The notes under the pieces: generated by a model | Told to the model about the DNA's origin: nothing | Databases searched by the model: none | The model's input: only the letters and a program-made list of their open reading frames with translations | Shown: positions 56,602 through 64,000 of the stretch, in pieces | Numbering within the stretch: the stretch's first letter is position 1 | Layout: each line of letters begins with the position of its first letter | DNA from: Prochlorococcus marinus XMU1402 | GTDB taxonomy: Bacteria; Cyanobacteriota; Cyanobacteriia; PCC-6307; Cyanobiaceae | NCBI RefSeq assembly: GCF_017696205.1 | Contig: NZ_JAAORD010000001.1 | Span: 868,001-932,000 of the forward strand | Reading direction: 5' to 3' | Length of the DNA: 64,000 nt | Made by a program: the position numbers and the translations under genes

Positions 56602-56820
56602 ATGAATGAAAATCAAAATGATTCTGGCAATCCAGTTTTAACCTTTGAAGGGAAAAAGTATTTTATAAATCAACTTTCTAAGGAAATAAAAGAATCTATA
56701 AATGCATTACAAATAGCGGAAACTCAACTAAAAATGCATCAAGACACTCTGAAATTGCTAACAATTAGTCGAAACTCTATAGCTAATCAATTAAGAGAAA
56801 AACTAAAAAACATTGAATAA
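56602..56820 (+). CDS. DUF6447-like small coiled-coil protein
   Basis: A 72-residue protein. N-terminal part PVLTFEGKKYFINQLSKE, then a helix with heptad-like pattern (SINALQIAETQLKMHQDTL) and SRNSIANQLREKLK. This resembles the DUF6447 group of small cyanobacterial and proteobacterial proteins. Function unknown. It follows the ABC exporter by about 30 bases and stops three bases before the convergent carB. Confidence 0.65.
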   Translation: MNENQNDSGNPVLTFEGKKYFINQLSKEIKESINALQIAETQLKMHQDTLKLLTISRNSIANQLREKLKNIE

Positions 56821-56822
56821 AT

Positions 56823-59800
56823 TTAATAATTATGGATTTCTTGCAGAGAGTAAGTATCAATCTTATTAAGTTGCAATGCTTTGATTGCTTTAATAGCTGC
56901 CTTGGCTCCCGGAATGGTTGTAAAAGTTGGAATATTATATTCCAAAGCAGCACGTCTTAAATATGCGTCGTCATGGAGAGCCTGCGATCCTATTGGAGTA
57001 TTAATTACTAACTGAACAAGTCCTGAACGAATTAGATCTTCTATATTAGGTCTACCTTCGTGTACTTTTAGTACTTCATCAACTTGAATGCCTAAATCAC
57101 TTAAATATGAAGCTGTACCACTCGTTGCAATTAATTTAAATCCTAAAACCAACAACTCCCTAGCAATTACTTCAAGATATTTTTTATCTAAATCATTCGT
57201 AGACAAAAAAGCTACTCCCTCAGAGGGGACTCCATTTCCTGCTGCCAATTCTGACTTAGCATAAGCAATACCGAAATCTTTGGCTAAACCCATTACCTCT
57301 CCTGTTGATCTCATTTCCGGACCAAGAAGCGTATCAGATCCAGGAAATCTTTTAAAAGGTAAAACAGCTTCTTTCACTGCCTGATATTTTGGAGAGAATT
57401 CTTCTGTAAAATTAACATCATCTAGAGTAGAGCCTTGCATTAACTGGGTAGCTAATTTTGCAACTGGTTTTCCTATAGCCTTTGAAACAAATGGAACAGT
57501 TCTGGAAGCTCTTGGATTAGCTTCTAAAATAAATAATTTATTTTCTTTATTATTTAAATTCGTTACTGCAAATTGTAAATTAATTAAACCAACAACATTT
57601 AATCTTTTAGCAATTAATTTAGTCCAATTTTTTACTACATCTAGAGTGGATTTTGAAAGAGAAATAGATGGCAAACAGCAAGCGGAATCACCAGAGTGAA
57701 TCCCTGCTGGTTCAACATGTTCCATTAAACCAGCAATTACTACTGAACCTGCTGAATCACATAAAGCATCAACATCTATCTCAATAGCATTATTTAAATA
57801 TTGATCAAGCAGTATTGGATGATCAGGCGATACCTTGACTGCTTCAGAGATGTATCTCGATAATTCATTCTCATCCTTTACAATTTCCATTGCCCTGCCA
57901 CCTAAAACATAAGAGGGCCTAACAACTAAAGGAAACCCAATATTCTTAGCCACAGTTTGCGCTTCATTTTGATTACGAGCTATTCCGTTTAATGGTTGCC
58001 TAATATTTAATTCTTTAAGTATTTTTGTAAATTCCTCTCTATCTTCTGCTAGATCGATTGAAATTGGTGAAGTCCCTAAAATTTTTGATCCTGTTCTAGC
58101 ACCATCGTTAGATTTAAGCCACTCATATAAAGGTAAAGATAATTTTAAAGGAGTTTGACCTCCAAATTGAACAATCAAACCATATGGATTTTCAACTTCT
58201 ATTATATTTAGTACATCCTCCAAAGTTACAGGCTCAAAATATAAAATATCGCTAGTGTCGTAATCCGTTGATACGGTTTCAGGGTTACTATTAACCATTA
58301 TTGTTTCAAAACCATTTTGAGAGGCTTGATATGATGCATGACAACAACAATAATCAAATTCTATTCCCTGTCCAATTCTGTTTGGACCTCCACCTAAAAT
58401 CATAATTTTTTTTGAATCATTATTTTTTTTAATTTCACTATCAAAAACTTGAGAATTTAAAAAAATAAAAGGCTCTTCATAAGTTGAATAGTGATAAGGA
58501 GTTGAAGATGAAAACTCTGCTGAGCAAGTATCAACAGTCTTATATATTGGAACAATATTTAAATTTTTTCTGTATCTTCTCACTTCAAAAAAATCAGAAT
58601 TAGTTAATTTTGATATCTGTTGATCTGAAAAACCTAATTGCTTAGCATAAAGCATCAAATCTCTATCTAGACTAGAAAGCTTTTTTTCTCTCAAAAAATC
58701 ATTTTCAAAATTAAAGATATTACGTAATTTTTCAATAAACCATAAATCAATATTCGTAACTTCTTGGATAAAAGAGTTAGTTTTTCCAAGGTGCATTGCT
58801 TTTTTAATTATAAGAATTCTCTCTGATGTTGGATTTCTTAAACTAGTCTGTAATTCATTCTCGTCCTTAGTGTCTTCTATTGAATCACATTCCCATCCAT
58901 GAATACCAACCTCTAAGGACCTTAATGCTTTCTGAAATGACTCTTCAAAAGAGCGGCCGATTGCCATTGACTCCCCAACAGATTTCATGGCAGTGCTTAA
59001 TGTATTTGAAGAGCCTTTGAACTTTTCAAAGGCAAAACGAGGAATTTTTGTAACAACATAATCAATTGATGGTTCAAAACATGCAGGTGTTTTTTTGGTA
59101 ATATCATTAATAATCTCATCAAGTGTATAGCCAACTGACAATAAGGCTGCAATTTTGGCTATCGGAAATCCAGTGGCTTTACTAGCCAAAGCAGAAGATC
59201 TACTCACACGAGGATTCATCTCAATTACAATTACTTCACCATTTGTTGGATTTATTGCAAATTGAATATTACTACCACCAGTTTCAACTCCTACTTCTCT
59301 AATAATTTTCAATGATAGGTCCCTCAATCTCTGATACTCTTTATCTGTTAATGTTTGTGCTGGAGCTACAGTAATGGAATCTCCAGTATGTACACCCATT
59401 GGATCTAGATTCTCAATGCTGCAAACTATTACTACGTTATCTGCCGTATCTCTCATTACCTCTAATTCAAATTCTTTCCATCCAATAAGAGATTTTTCAA
59501 TCAATATTTGATTGCTAGGACTTTCCTCTAAACCTGTACTACACAATTCGATAAATTCTTCTAGGTTGTATGCAATTCCACCTCCTACACCACCTAAAGT
59601 AAATGCAGGCCTTATTATTAGAGGATAAGAATTTATTTTTTTTGATACATCTTTTGCTTCAGTCAAGTTTGATGCTATCCCAGAGGGACATACATTTACA
59701 TTTATTTTTTCCATCGATTCTTTAAATAATTTTCTATCTTCAGCTTTATTAATAGCTCTTAAATTAGCACCAATTAATTCAACATTATTTTTCTTCAAGA

Positions 59801-60119
59801 AATCTGATTCTGATAATTTAACTGCAAGATTCAAAGCAGTTTGACCTCCCATAGTGGGAAGAATCGCATCAGGTTTTTCTTTTAAAATAATCTGAGAGAC
59901 GATATCAGAAGTTAATGGCTCAATATAAGTTTTATTTGCGATGTCAGGGTCGGTCATTATTGATGCCGGATTTGAATTTATTAAAATAATTTCATAACCA
60001 ACTTTTCTCAAAACTTTGCAAGCTTGAGTTCCAGAGTAATCAAATTCGCAAGCTTGTCCTATAACAATCGGGCCTGATCCAAGAATAAGAATTTTTTTTA
60101 GATCACCTCTTTGAGGCAT
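56823..60119 (-). CDS. carB: Carbamoyl-phosphate synthase large subunit
   Basis: A 1098-residue enzyme making carbamoyl phosphate for arginine and pyrimidine synthesis with CarA. Two homologous ATP-grasp halves are visible ([20 protein letters not shown] near the start and [20 protein letters not shown] near residue 580), with [20 protein letters not shown] and [22 protein letters not shown]-terminal MGS-like allosteric domain follows ([20 protein letters not shown]). ATG 60119. Normal length. Confidence 0.97.
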   Translation of the reverse strand: MPQRGDLKKILILGSGPIVIGQACEFDYSGTQACKVLRKVGYEIILINSNPASIMTDPDIANKTYIEPLTSDIVSQIILKEKPDAILPTMGGQTALNLAVKLSESDFLKKNNVELIGANLRAINKAEDRKLFKESMEKINVNVCPSGIASNLTEAKDVSKKINSYPLIIRPAFTLGGVGGGIAYNLEEFIELCSTGLEESPSNQILIEKSLIGWKEFELEVMRDTADNVVIVCSIENLDPMGVHTGDSITVAPAQTLTDKEYQRLRDLSLKIIREVGVETGGSNIQFAINPTNGEVIVIEMNPRVSRSSALASKATGFPIAKIAALLSVGYTLDEIINDITKKTPACFEPSIDYVVTKIPRFAFEKFKGSSNTLSTAMKSVGESMAIGRSFEESFQKALRSLEVGIHGWECDSIEDTKDENELQTSLRNPTSERILIIKKAMHLGKTNSFIQEVTNIDLWFIEKLRNIFNFENDFLREKKLSSLDRDLMLYAKQLGFSDQQISKLTNSDFFEVRRYRKNLNIVPIYKTVDTCSAEFSSSTPYHYSTYEEPFIFLNSQVFDSEIKKNNDSKKIMILGGGPNRIGQGIEFDYCCCHASYQASQNGFETIMVNSNPETVSTDYDTSDILYFEPVTLEDVLNIIEVENPYGLIVQFGGQTPLKLSLPLYEWLKSNDGARTGSKILGTSPISIDLAEDREEFTKILKELNIRQPLNGIARNQNEAQTVAKNIGFPLVVRPSYVLGGRAMEIVKDENELSRYISEAVKVSPDHPILLDQYLNNAIEIDVDALCDSAGSVVIAGLMEHVEPAGIHSGDSACCLPSISLSKSTLDVVKNWTKLIAKRLNVVGLINLQFAVTNLNNKENKLFILEANPRASRTVPFVSKAIGKPVAKLATQLMQGSTLDDVNFTEEFSPKYQAVKEAVLPFKRFPGSDTLLGPEMRSTGEVMGLAKDFGIAYAKSELAAGNGVPSEGVAFLSTNDLDKKYLEVIARELLVLGFKLIATSGTASYLSDLGIQVDEVLKVHEGRPNIEDLIRSGLVQLVINTPIGSQALHDDAYLRRAALEYNIPTFTTIPGAKAAIKAIKALQLNKIDTYSLQEIHNY

Positions 60120-60227
60120 AATTTAAAACCTATATTTACTTAATGGTACTTATAAATCATCAGATGTTAATCAAGTTACTTGAAAAGCAACATTTGTTTC
60201 TATAGTATTGAAAGAAAATAATTTTTT

Positions 60228-60866
60228 ATGAGCGAACTTCAACGACTTAAAAGTTTGTTGCCTCCAGAGAATGAAAGTTGGGTATTTATTGAAGCTGCCG
60301 CTGCATTAGATCCACCTTTAATAACACTGGAGGAAATTGGTCGTGACGAAGTAGAAATACAAATAGATTTAGATTCCTGGGAAGACTTTGCCATTGATCA
60401 CAGAAATTTATTATTTTGGCACGAGGTTGGGAAAATTCAAAATGATGCAATTCCAAGAGATGGTTGGGAAATGGCTGCTCTTGCAATAGGACTAGGAGGC
60501 GCAATAGGAGAGTTGTGGGTACAAGATGGATTACTTTTGTTACTGGCTCTTGGCTTATCAAGTTTTGCAGGTTATAGACTATACATAAAGAATAATTCTG
60601 AAAAGAAACTCCAAGATGCTATTTTTGCAGATGAAAGAGCCATAGATCTTGCTTGTAGATTTGGATACAGTATCCCAAATGCTTATAAAAGTCTTGGAGG
60701 AGCCTTAAAGGAGTTAATTGATAAAACTAGAAAAAAGAAAAAAAGAAGTTTCTTTGAGGATAGATTAGATGCCCTAAGAAAAAGTGCTGAAAAAGCTAGA
60801 GCAGAATTATCTCAGCAAGAAGGTTCAGAAAAATCAGTCTCCAGCGAAAATGTATATGGACAATAA
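60228..60866 (+). CDS. DUF3318 family protein
   Basis: A 212-residue protein conserved in cyanobacteria. N-terminal LKSLLPPENESWVFIEAAA and FWHEVGKIQNDAIPRDGWEM belong to DUF3318. Two hydrophobic segments follow (MAALAIGLGGAIGELW and LLLLLALGLSSFAGYRLY), and a Lys-rich C-terminus contains a helix and a disordered tail. Function unknown. It overlaps the start of rsfS by 17 bases. Confidence 0.82.
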   Translation: MSELQRLKSLLPPENESWVFIEAAAALDPPLITLEEIGRDEVEIQIDLDSWEDFAIDHRNLLFWHEVGKIQNDAIPRDGWEMAALAIGLGGAIGELWVQDGLLLLLALGLSSFAGYRLYIKNNSEKKLQDAIFADERAIDLACRFGYSIPNAYKSLGGALKELIDKTRKKKKRSFFEDRLDALRKSAEKARAELSQQEGSEKSVSSENVYGQ

Positions 60867-61200
60867 ACATTTAGTTTTGATGGCAGCTAAAGCTTGTGAC
60901 GAAAAAAAGGCTAAAGATATAAAACTTATAAAAATTGACAAAGTTTCTTTCATAAGTGAATGGATATTAATCGCAGAGGGATTATCTGATGTACAGGTTA
61001 GATCTATAACTAACTCTGTAGAAGGAGAGTTAAGAGAGAAGGCTAAACTAGAACCAATAAGAAAAGAGGGAGTTAATGAAGCTAAATGGGCTTTACTTGA
61101 CTATGGTGATTTGATCGTAAATATTTTTCAGCCAGATATAAGAAAATACTACGATCTTGAATCATTTTGGAGTAATGGAGATAATCTTTCATTCCCATAA
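60850..61200 (+). CDS. rsfS: Ribosomal silencing factor RsfS
   Basis: About 116 residues from ATG 60850 (MYMDNKHLVLMAAKAC); a second ATG lies at 60856. The open frame extends to 60784, but that region belongs to the DUF3318 gene in another frame. Motifs: DIKLIKIDKVSFISEWILI, VRSITNSVEGELRE and WALLDYGDLIVNIFQPDIR. RsfS binds L14 and blocks subunit joining when nutrients are short. Overlap suggests coupling to DUF3318. Confidence 0.92.
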   Translation: MYMDNKHLVLMAAKACDEKKAKDIKLIKIDKVSFISEWILIAEGLSDVQVRSITNSVEGELREKAKLEPIRKEGVNEAKWALLDYGDLIVNIFQPDIRKYYDLESFWSNGDNLSFP

Positions 61201-61209
61201 TTTCCATTT

Positions 61210-61704
61210 ATGAACGAATCTAAATGTCCTGTCCCAAAGGAGCAACAACCCACAAATGAATTCATAGCATTATCAAAATCTAAAATTTTTTCTTGGCCAA
61301 AAACTAAAAAATCATTAATCCTTGTGTTGATTAAATTTTGGATAATTGCATTTGTTATGTTTATTGTTATTTCTTCTGGAAGTATATATTTCAAAACATC
61401 CCTTCTAAAATATATTTTATTAAGTTTATTTAGTAGTTTAGCAATACCTCTCTTAGTATCTATAAGATTATATCTTGGTTGGAATCACGTTTTTAAAAGA
61501 TTGACTTCTGAAAAAGTTGAATACGAAGAATCTGGATGGTATGACGGCCAAGTATGGATAAAGCCATTAGTTTTGAAAGAACAGGAATCGCTTATTGCAT
61601 CAATTGAAGTAAAGCCTATTTTAAAAAATTTAATACAAATTTTATCTATTATTTCAGTTCTAGCTTTATCAGGAATTTTGCTTTTTCAATATAACAATTT
61701 CTAA
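61210..61704 (+). CDS. CGLD27/DUF1230 family membrane protein
   Basis: A 164-residue protein with the CGLD27 N-terminal motif CPVPKEQQPTNEF. It has several membrane helices (LVLIKFWIIAFVMFIVI, YILLSLFSSLAIPLLVS, LIQILSIISVLALSGILL) and the YEESGWYDGQVWIKP block. The family is conserved from cyanobacteria to plastids (green-lineage conserved) and is linked in algae to iron homeostasis. Followed directly by the asparaginase gene. Confidence 0.85.
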   Translation: MNESKCPVPKEQQPTNEFIALSKSKIFSWPKTKKSLILVLIKFWIIAFVMFIVISSGSIYFKTSLLKYILLSLFSSLAIPLLVSIRLYLGWNHVFKRLTSEKVEYEESGWYDGQVWIKPLVLKEQESLIASIEVKPILKNLIQILSIISVLALSGILLFQYNNF

Positions 61705-62670
61705 ATGAGTTCAAATTTCAAAAACCTATATACATCTAATAATCCGCCTTTACAAGCAACATTGATAAGAGGTTCAAATATTGAGTCAATTCATAAAATT
61801 CATGCTGTTATTACTGACAAAAAAGGCAGAGTTTTAATGTGTGCAGGAAACCCAGAATATAAAAGTTTCATAAGGTCATCGTTAAAACCTTTTCAGGCAA
61901 TACCGTTTGTCAGTAGTGGTGCTGCATCAAAAATTAATGATGCTTCAAAATCAATCGCATTAGCATGCGGTTCGCACAGTGGATCAAGAATTCATGCAAG
62001 GGAAGCTTTTAAAATTTTGTGGGAATATGACATCGACATTAATAATTTAAAATGTCCAATAACCAAATCAAGTCCATTACAACATAATTGTTCAGGCAAA
62101 CATGCCGCGTTTCTTGCTACATGTAAAAAGTTGAATTGGCCATTAGAAAGTTATTTAAAAGGGGATCATCCACTTCAAATAGAAATATTCAGAATTGTTT
62201 CAGAATTATTAGAAATCCCCATATCTGAAATAAACGCTGAACGTGATGATTGTGGCGCCCCAACTCTTTACTTAAAACTAATAGAAATGTCAAAGTTATA
62301 TTCTCTTCTAAGCAGTTCTGAAAATGCTGAATTAGAGCAAATCAGTAGAGCTATGACAACTAACCCAATGATGATAAGTGACAATAATAAATTTGATACT
62401 GAAATAATTAAAGGCTCTCATGGACAGGTTATAGGTAAAGGTGGAGCGGAGGGAATACAGTGTCTATCCAAGGTAAATGAAGGGATAGGACTCGCATTAA
62501 AAGTAGAAGATGGTTCAAAAAGAGCAAAACATGCTGTGAGTCTTCACTTACTAAAACAGTTAGAATGGATATCTGACTTAAGGATTCAAGATATTGAAGA
62601 AAAGGTACTTAATTTTTCAGAGGGAGTGCGAATTGAAGTACAAGGTCAATTAAAATTCCAAGAATCCTAA
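61705..62670 (+). CDS. Asparaginase II family protein
   Basis: A 321-residue protein of the Rhizobium-type L-asparaginase (AnsII-like) family, hydrolysing asparagine to aspartate and ammonia. Motifs: RSSLKPFQAIPFV near 51, ALACGSHSGSRIHAREAF near 88, LQHNCSGKHAAFLATC near 129 with key Ser, Lys and His, and ERDDCGAPT. The ATG follows the previous stop without a gap, so the DUF3318-rsfS-CGLD27-asparaginase run is one unit. Specificity is by family only. Confidence 0.9.
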   Translation: MSSNFKNLYTSNNPPLQATLIRGSNIESIHKIHAVITDKKGRVLMCAGNPEYKSFIRSSLKPFQAIPFVSSGAASKINDASKSIALACGSHSGSRIHAREAFKILWEYDIDINNLKCPITKSSPLQHNCSGKHAAFLATCKKLNWPLESYLKGDHPLQIEIFRIVSELLEIPISEINAERDDCGAPTLYLKLIEMSKLYSLLSSSENAELEQISRAMTTNPMMISDNNKFDTEIIKGSHGQVIGKGGAEGIQCLSKVNEGIGLALKVEDGSKRAKHAVSLHLLKQLEWISDLRIQDIEEKVLNFSEGVRIEVQGQLKFQES

Positions 62671-62715
62671 AGAAATAGAAAAAAGAACCCTTTCAGATGT
62701 ATGCTATGTATATGA

Positions 62716-62792
<77 letters not shown>

Positions 62793-62795
62793 TTT

Positions 62796-62822
62796 AAAAG
62801 CAGCTAGCAAGCTGCTTTTTTA
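62796..62822 (+). terminator. Terminator after initiator tRNA
   Basis: AAAAGCAGC pairs with GCTGCTTTT around a short TAGCAA-type loop, followed by T residues. Position directly after the tRNA fits an intrinsic terminator. Confidence 0.8.
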
Positions 62823-62907
62823 ATTTTTGCAATTAGTCCACAAATTAATAAGACTTAATTAAACCAAGGTATTACTTATCACATAAATAGTTGCTTATCT
62901 AAAATTA

Positions 62908-63006
62908 CTAGAGATCTTTTTGCATGGAAAATTTTAAATCAACTCTCACTATTAAACCAACAATGATAAAAATTATTCCAATGTAAGAGTTTAAAGAAAG
63001 CTCCAA
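62908..63006 (-). CDS. Possible micro membrane peptide, 32 aa
   Basis: TTG 63006 to TAG 62908. One hydrophobic helix (NSYIGIIFIIVGLIVRV) followed by a short charged tail ending FSMQKDL. The size and layout resemble the tiny single-helix photosystem-type peptides, but I cannot match it to one. TTG start and small size keep confidence low. Confidence 0.3.
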   Translation of the reverse strand: MELSLNSYIGIIFIIVGLIVRVDLKFSMQKDL

Positions 63007-63162
63007 AATATATATAGATTTCTAATAATAACTTTAGCTCATAAATCTTTTTTGCAAAATAGTTTCATAAAAAAGAACATTAAATCAACAGAAATTTAAC
63101 TTTTTGCCATATTGAAAAAGTAAGTTTTTAAAAATATAGTGAAATTAATTATTTGGAAATTA

Positions 63163-63309
63163 ATGCAGGATTTACTACAGCACGATTTAGGTTCCAGTTT
63201 GCTTTCAATAGCAGTTATTCTTGGCTGGCTAGGTTTATTTTTTGTCTTTTTAAGAATATTAACAATTTTAATAAAAAGAGTTCTTGAATCAATATTCAAA
63301 AAATCTTAA
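63163..63309 (+). CDS. Small membrane protein, 48 aa
   Basis: ATG 63163 to TAA 63309. Starts MQDLLQHDLGSSLLSIAVIL, one long hydrophobic region (SIAVILGWLGLFFVFLRIL) and a basic C-terminus (IKRVLESIFKKS). Likely a single-pass membrane protein. No family recognised. Its ATG follows a purine-rich TTTGGAAATTA stretch. Confidence 0.55.
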   Translation: MQDLLQHDLGSSLLSIAVILGWLGLFFVFLRILTILIKRVLESIFKKS

Positions 63310-63379
63310 TTATTAAAACAATTTAATAATTAAGGATTTACACCTAAATCATACATCAATAAGTATAATAACCTAAAAA

Positions 63380-63769
63380 ATGTCAATTTTAGATAAGGCC
63401 AAAATAGGTGATTCTGTTCAATTAAGTTTAGAAAAATCAAAAGATAGACTTACTAAAGAAATTATTGCTGCTGTTACCAATTCTTCGGTGGCTACAATTA
63501 ATGATTTTAGAATAACTGATGGCAAAGGTATTGGTGTAGTCGTGCAACTATCTAATGGTAAAGAGCAATGGTTTTTTGAAGATGAAATTGACCTTCTTGA
63601 CGAAAACGGAAATGTAATAAAGAAAGTTAACGATACTAAACAGAAAAATACTTTGATATTCAATACTTTAGGAGGATTAAATTATGAAAATAAGAATAGG
63701 GTTAAAGAGTTAGTTAATCCAGCTAACTTTTTTCTGTGGCTAGTCGTATCCATTAAAGATATTTTTTAA
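63380..63769 (+). CDS. DUF2862 family protein
   Basis: A 129-residue protein with the DUF2862 core: KIGDSVQLSLEKSKDRLT, then TDGKGIGVVVQLSNGKEQW and FFEDEIDLLDENG (about residues 46-75). The core is an SH3-like small beta barrel, also found in PetP, a cyanobacterial cytochrome b6f subunit. Here a C-terminal extension of about 50 residues follows, ending in NPANFFLWLVVSIKDIF, which may be a membrane-contacting helix. Role unknown. Confidence 0.75.
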   Translation: MSILDKAKIGDSVQLSLEKSKDRLTKEIIAAVTNSSVATINDFRITDGKGIGVVVQLSNGKEQWFFEDEIDLLDENGNVIKKVNDTKQKNTLIFNTLGGLNYENKNRVKELVNPANFFLWLVVSIKDIF

Positions 63770-63847
63770 ATATTAAAAAAATTTTTATAAGATAGAGATA
63801 ATTTACTTAAAAGTTAATTACAGATTTAAGAAATTCTAAACTCTGAG

Positions 63848-64000
63848 ATGTTTAAAAATATTATTGAAGTTAGAGATTTGTCAAAGTCGTTTGACATCTC
63901 TTCTAAAGACCCTGGATTAAAAGGGACGATTAAACATTTTTTTAGAAGAGAAACAAAAAGTTTAAAGGTTATAAAAAATGTAAGTTTCGAAATAAAAGAA
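63848..64000 (+). CDS. ABC transporter ATP-binding subunit, 3'-truncated by window edge
   Basis: ATG 63848; 51 codons are visible to the window end, with no stop. The beginning IIEVRDLSKSFDISSKD and GLKGTIKHFFRRE, then LKVIKNVSFEIKE, is typical of ABC-2 type export ATPases (NatA/viologen-exporter-like group). The Walker A lies beyond the window. Substrate unknown. Confidence 0.75.
   Translation, partial: MFKNIIEVRDLSKSFDISSKDPGLKGTIKHFFRRETKSLKVIKNVSFEIKE

Overview
The window is very AT-rich, with short intergenic gaps and densely packed genes. Its gene content is that of an oxygenic marine picocyanobacterium, most likely a high-light-type Prochlorococcus. It carries Mg-chelatase ChlH, the aerobic Mg-protoporphyrin ester cyclase AcsF, Ycf20, a Ycf12-like peptide and many cyanobacteria-only families (DUF2237, DUF2862, DUF2949, DUF2996, DUF3038, DUF3318, DUF4335, CGLD27, CCB-type). 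It also has a streamlined set of housekeeping genes. The organism call is inference from gene content; no database search was possible.

Layout. 0-9 kb: the end of a PHP-domain protein, then cobalt chelatase CobN on the minus strand facing ilvE and B12-dependent metH. 9-12.6 kb: small conserved proteins, an HIT-type phosphorylase-like protein, an unusual ribbon-helix-helix/J-domain fusion, and an intergenic area with diverged copies of an AGACT/AGTCT palindromic element around a small exported Trp-rich protein. 12.6-21.6 kb: pheT, rpmG-rpsR, a minimal RNB ribonuclease, metG, an LptC-like lipoprotein, a CCB-type protein, cobU, trmL, elongator tRNA-Met and clpS. 21.6-25.7 kb: an accessory stretch with about a dozen tiny genes (41-129 codons), a ribbon-helix-helix regulator with palindromic operators, and a stand-alone VKOR-type thioredoxin domain. 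25.7-31.4 kb: peroxiredoxin, a membrane protein, a protease-dead FtsH homologue, rpmF, ycf20, an HAD phosphatase, a Ycf12-like peptide, and two half-size GDT1/UPF0016 transporters. 31.4-40.6 kb: a large RNB-family protein with a degenerate active site, DUF2996, acsF, tldD-tldE, fmt, terC. 40.6-49 kb: mfd, then a minus-strand run (DUF4335, DUF3038, DUF2949, UbiH-like FAD oxygenase, unknown membrane protein, dapB). 49-64 kb: chlH, folP-tpiA-S4 protein, an ABC exporter, carB, a DUF3318-rsfS-CGLD27-asparaginase run, initiator tRNA, two micro membrane proteins, DUF2862 and the start of an ABC ATPase.

The genes mainly serve tetrapyrrole and B12 metabolism (ChlH, AcsF, CobN, CobU, MetH), translation start and Met chemistry (MetG, Fmt, both tRNA-Met types), protein quality control (ClpS, FtsH-like, TldD/E, J protein) and envelope or thylakoid biogenesis. 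The strongest points for a second look are the FtsH homologue whose HExxH zinc motif reads NEVGR, two complementary RNB-family genes (one catalytic core without RNA-binding domains, one with those domains but no catalytic residues), the RHH-J fusion next to palindromic repeats, the micro-gene cluster with its RHH operators, and a DUF3038 gene with no ordinary start codon. No CRISPR array, insertion sequence, integrase, rRNA or prophage was seen.
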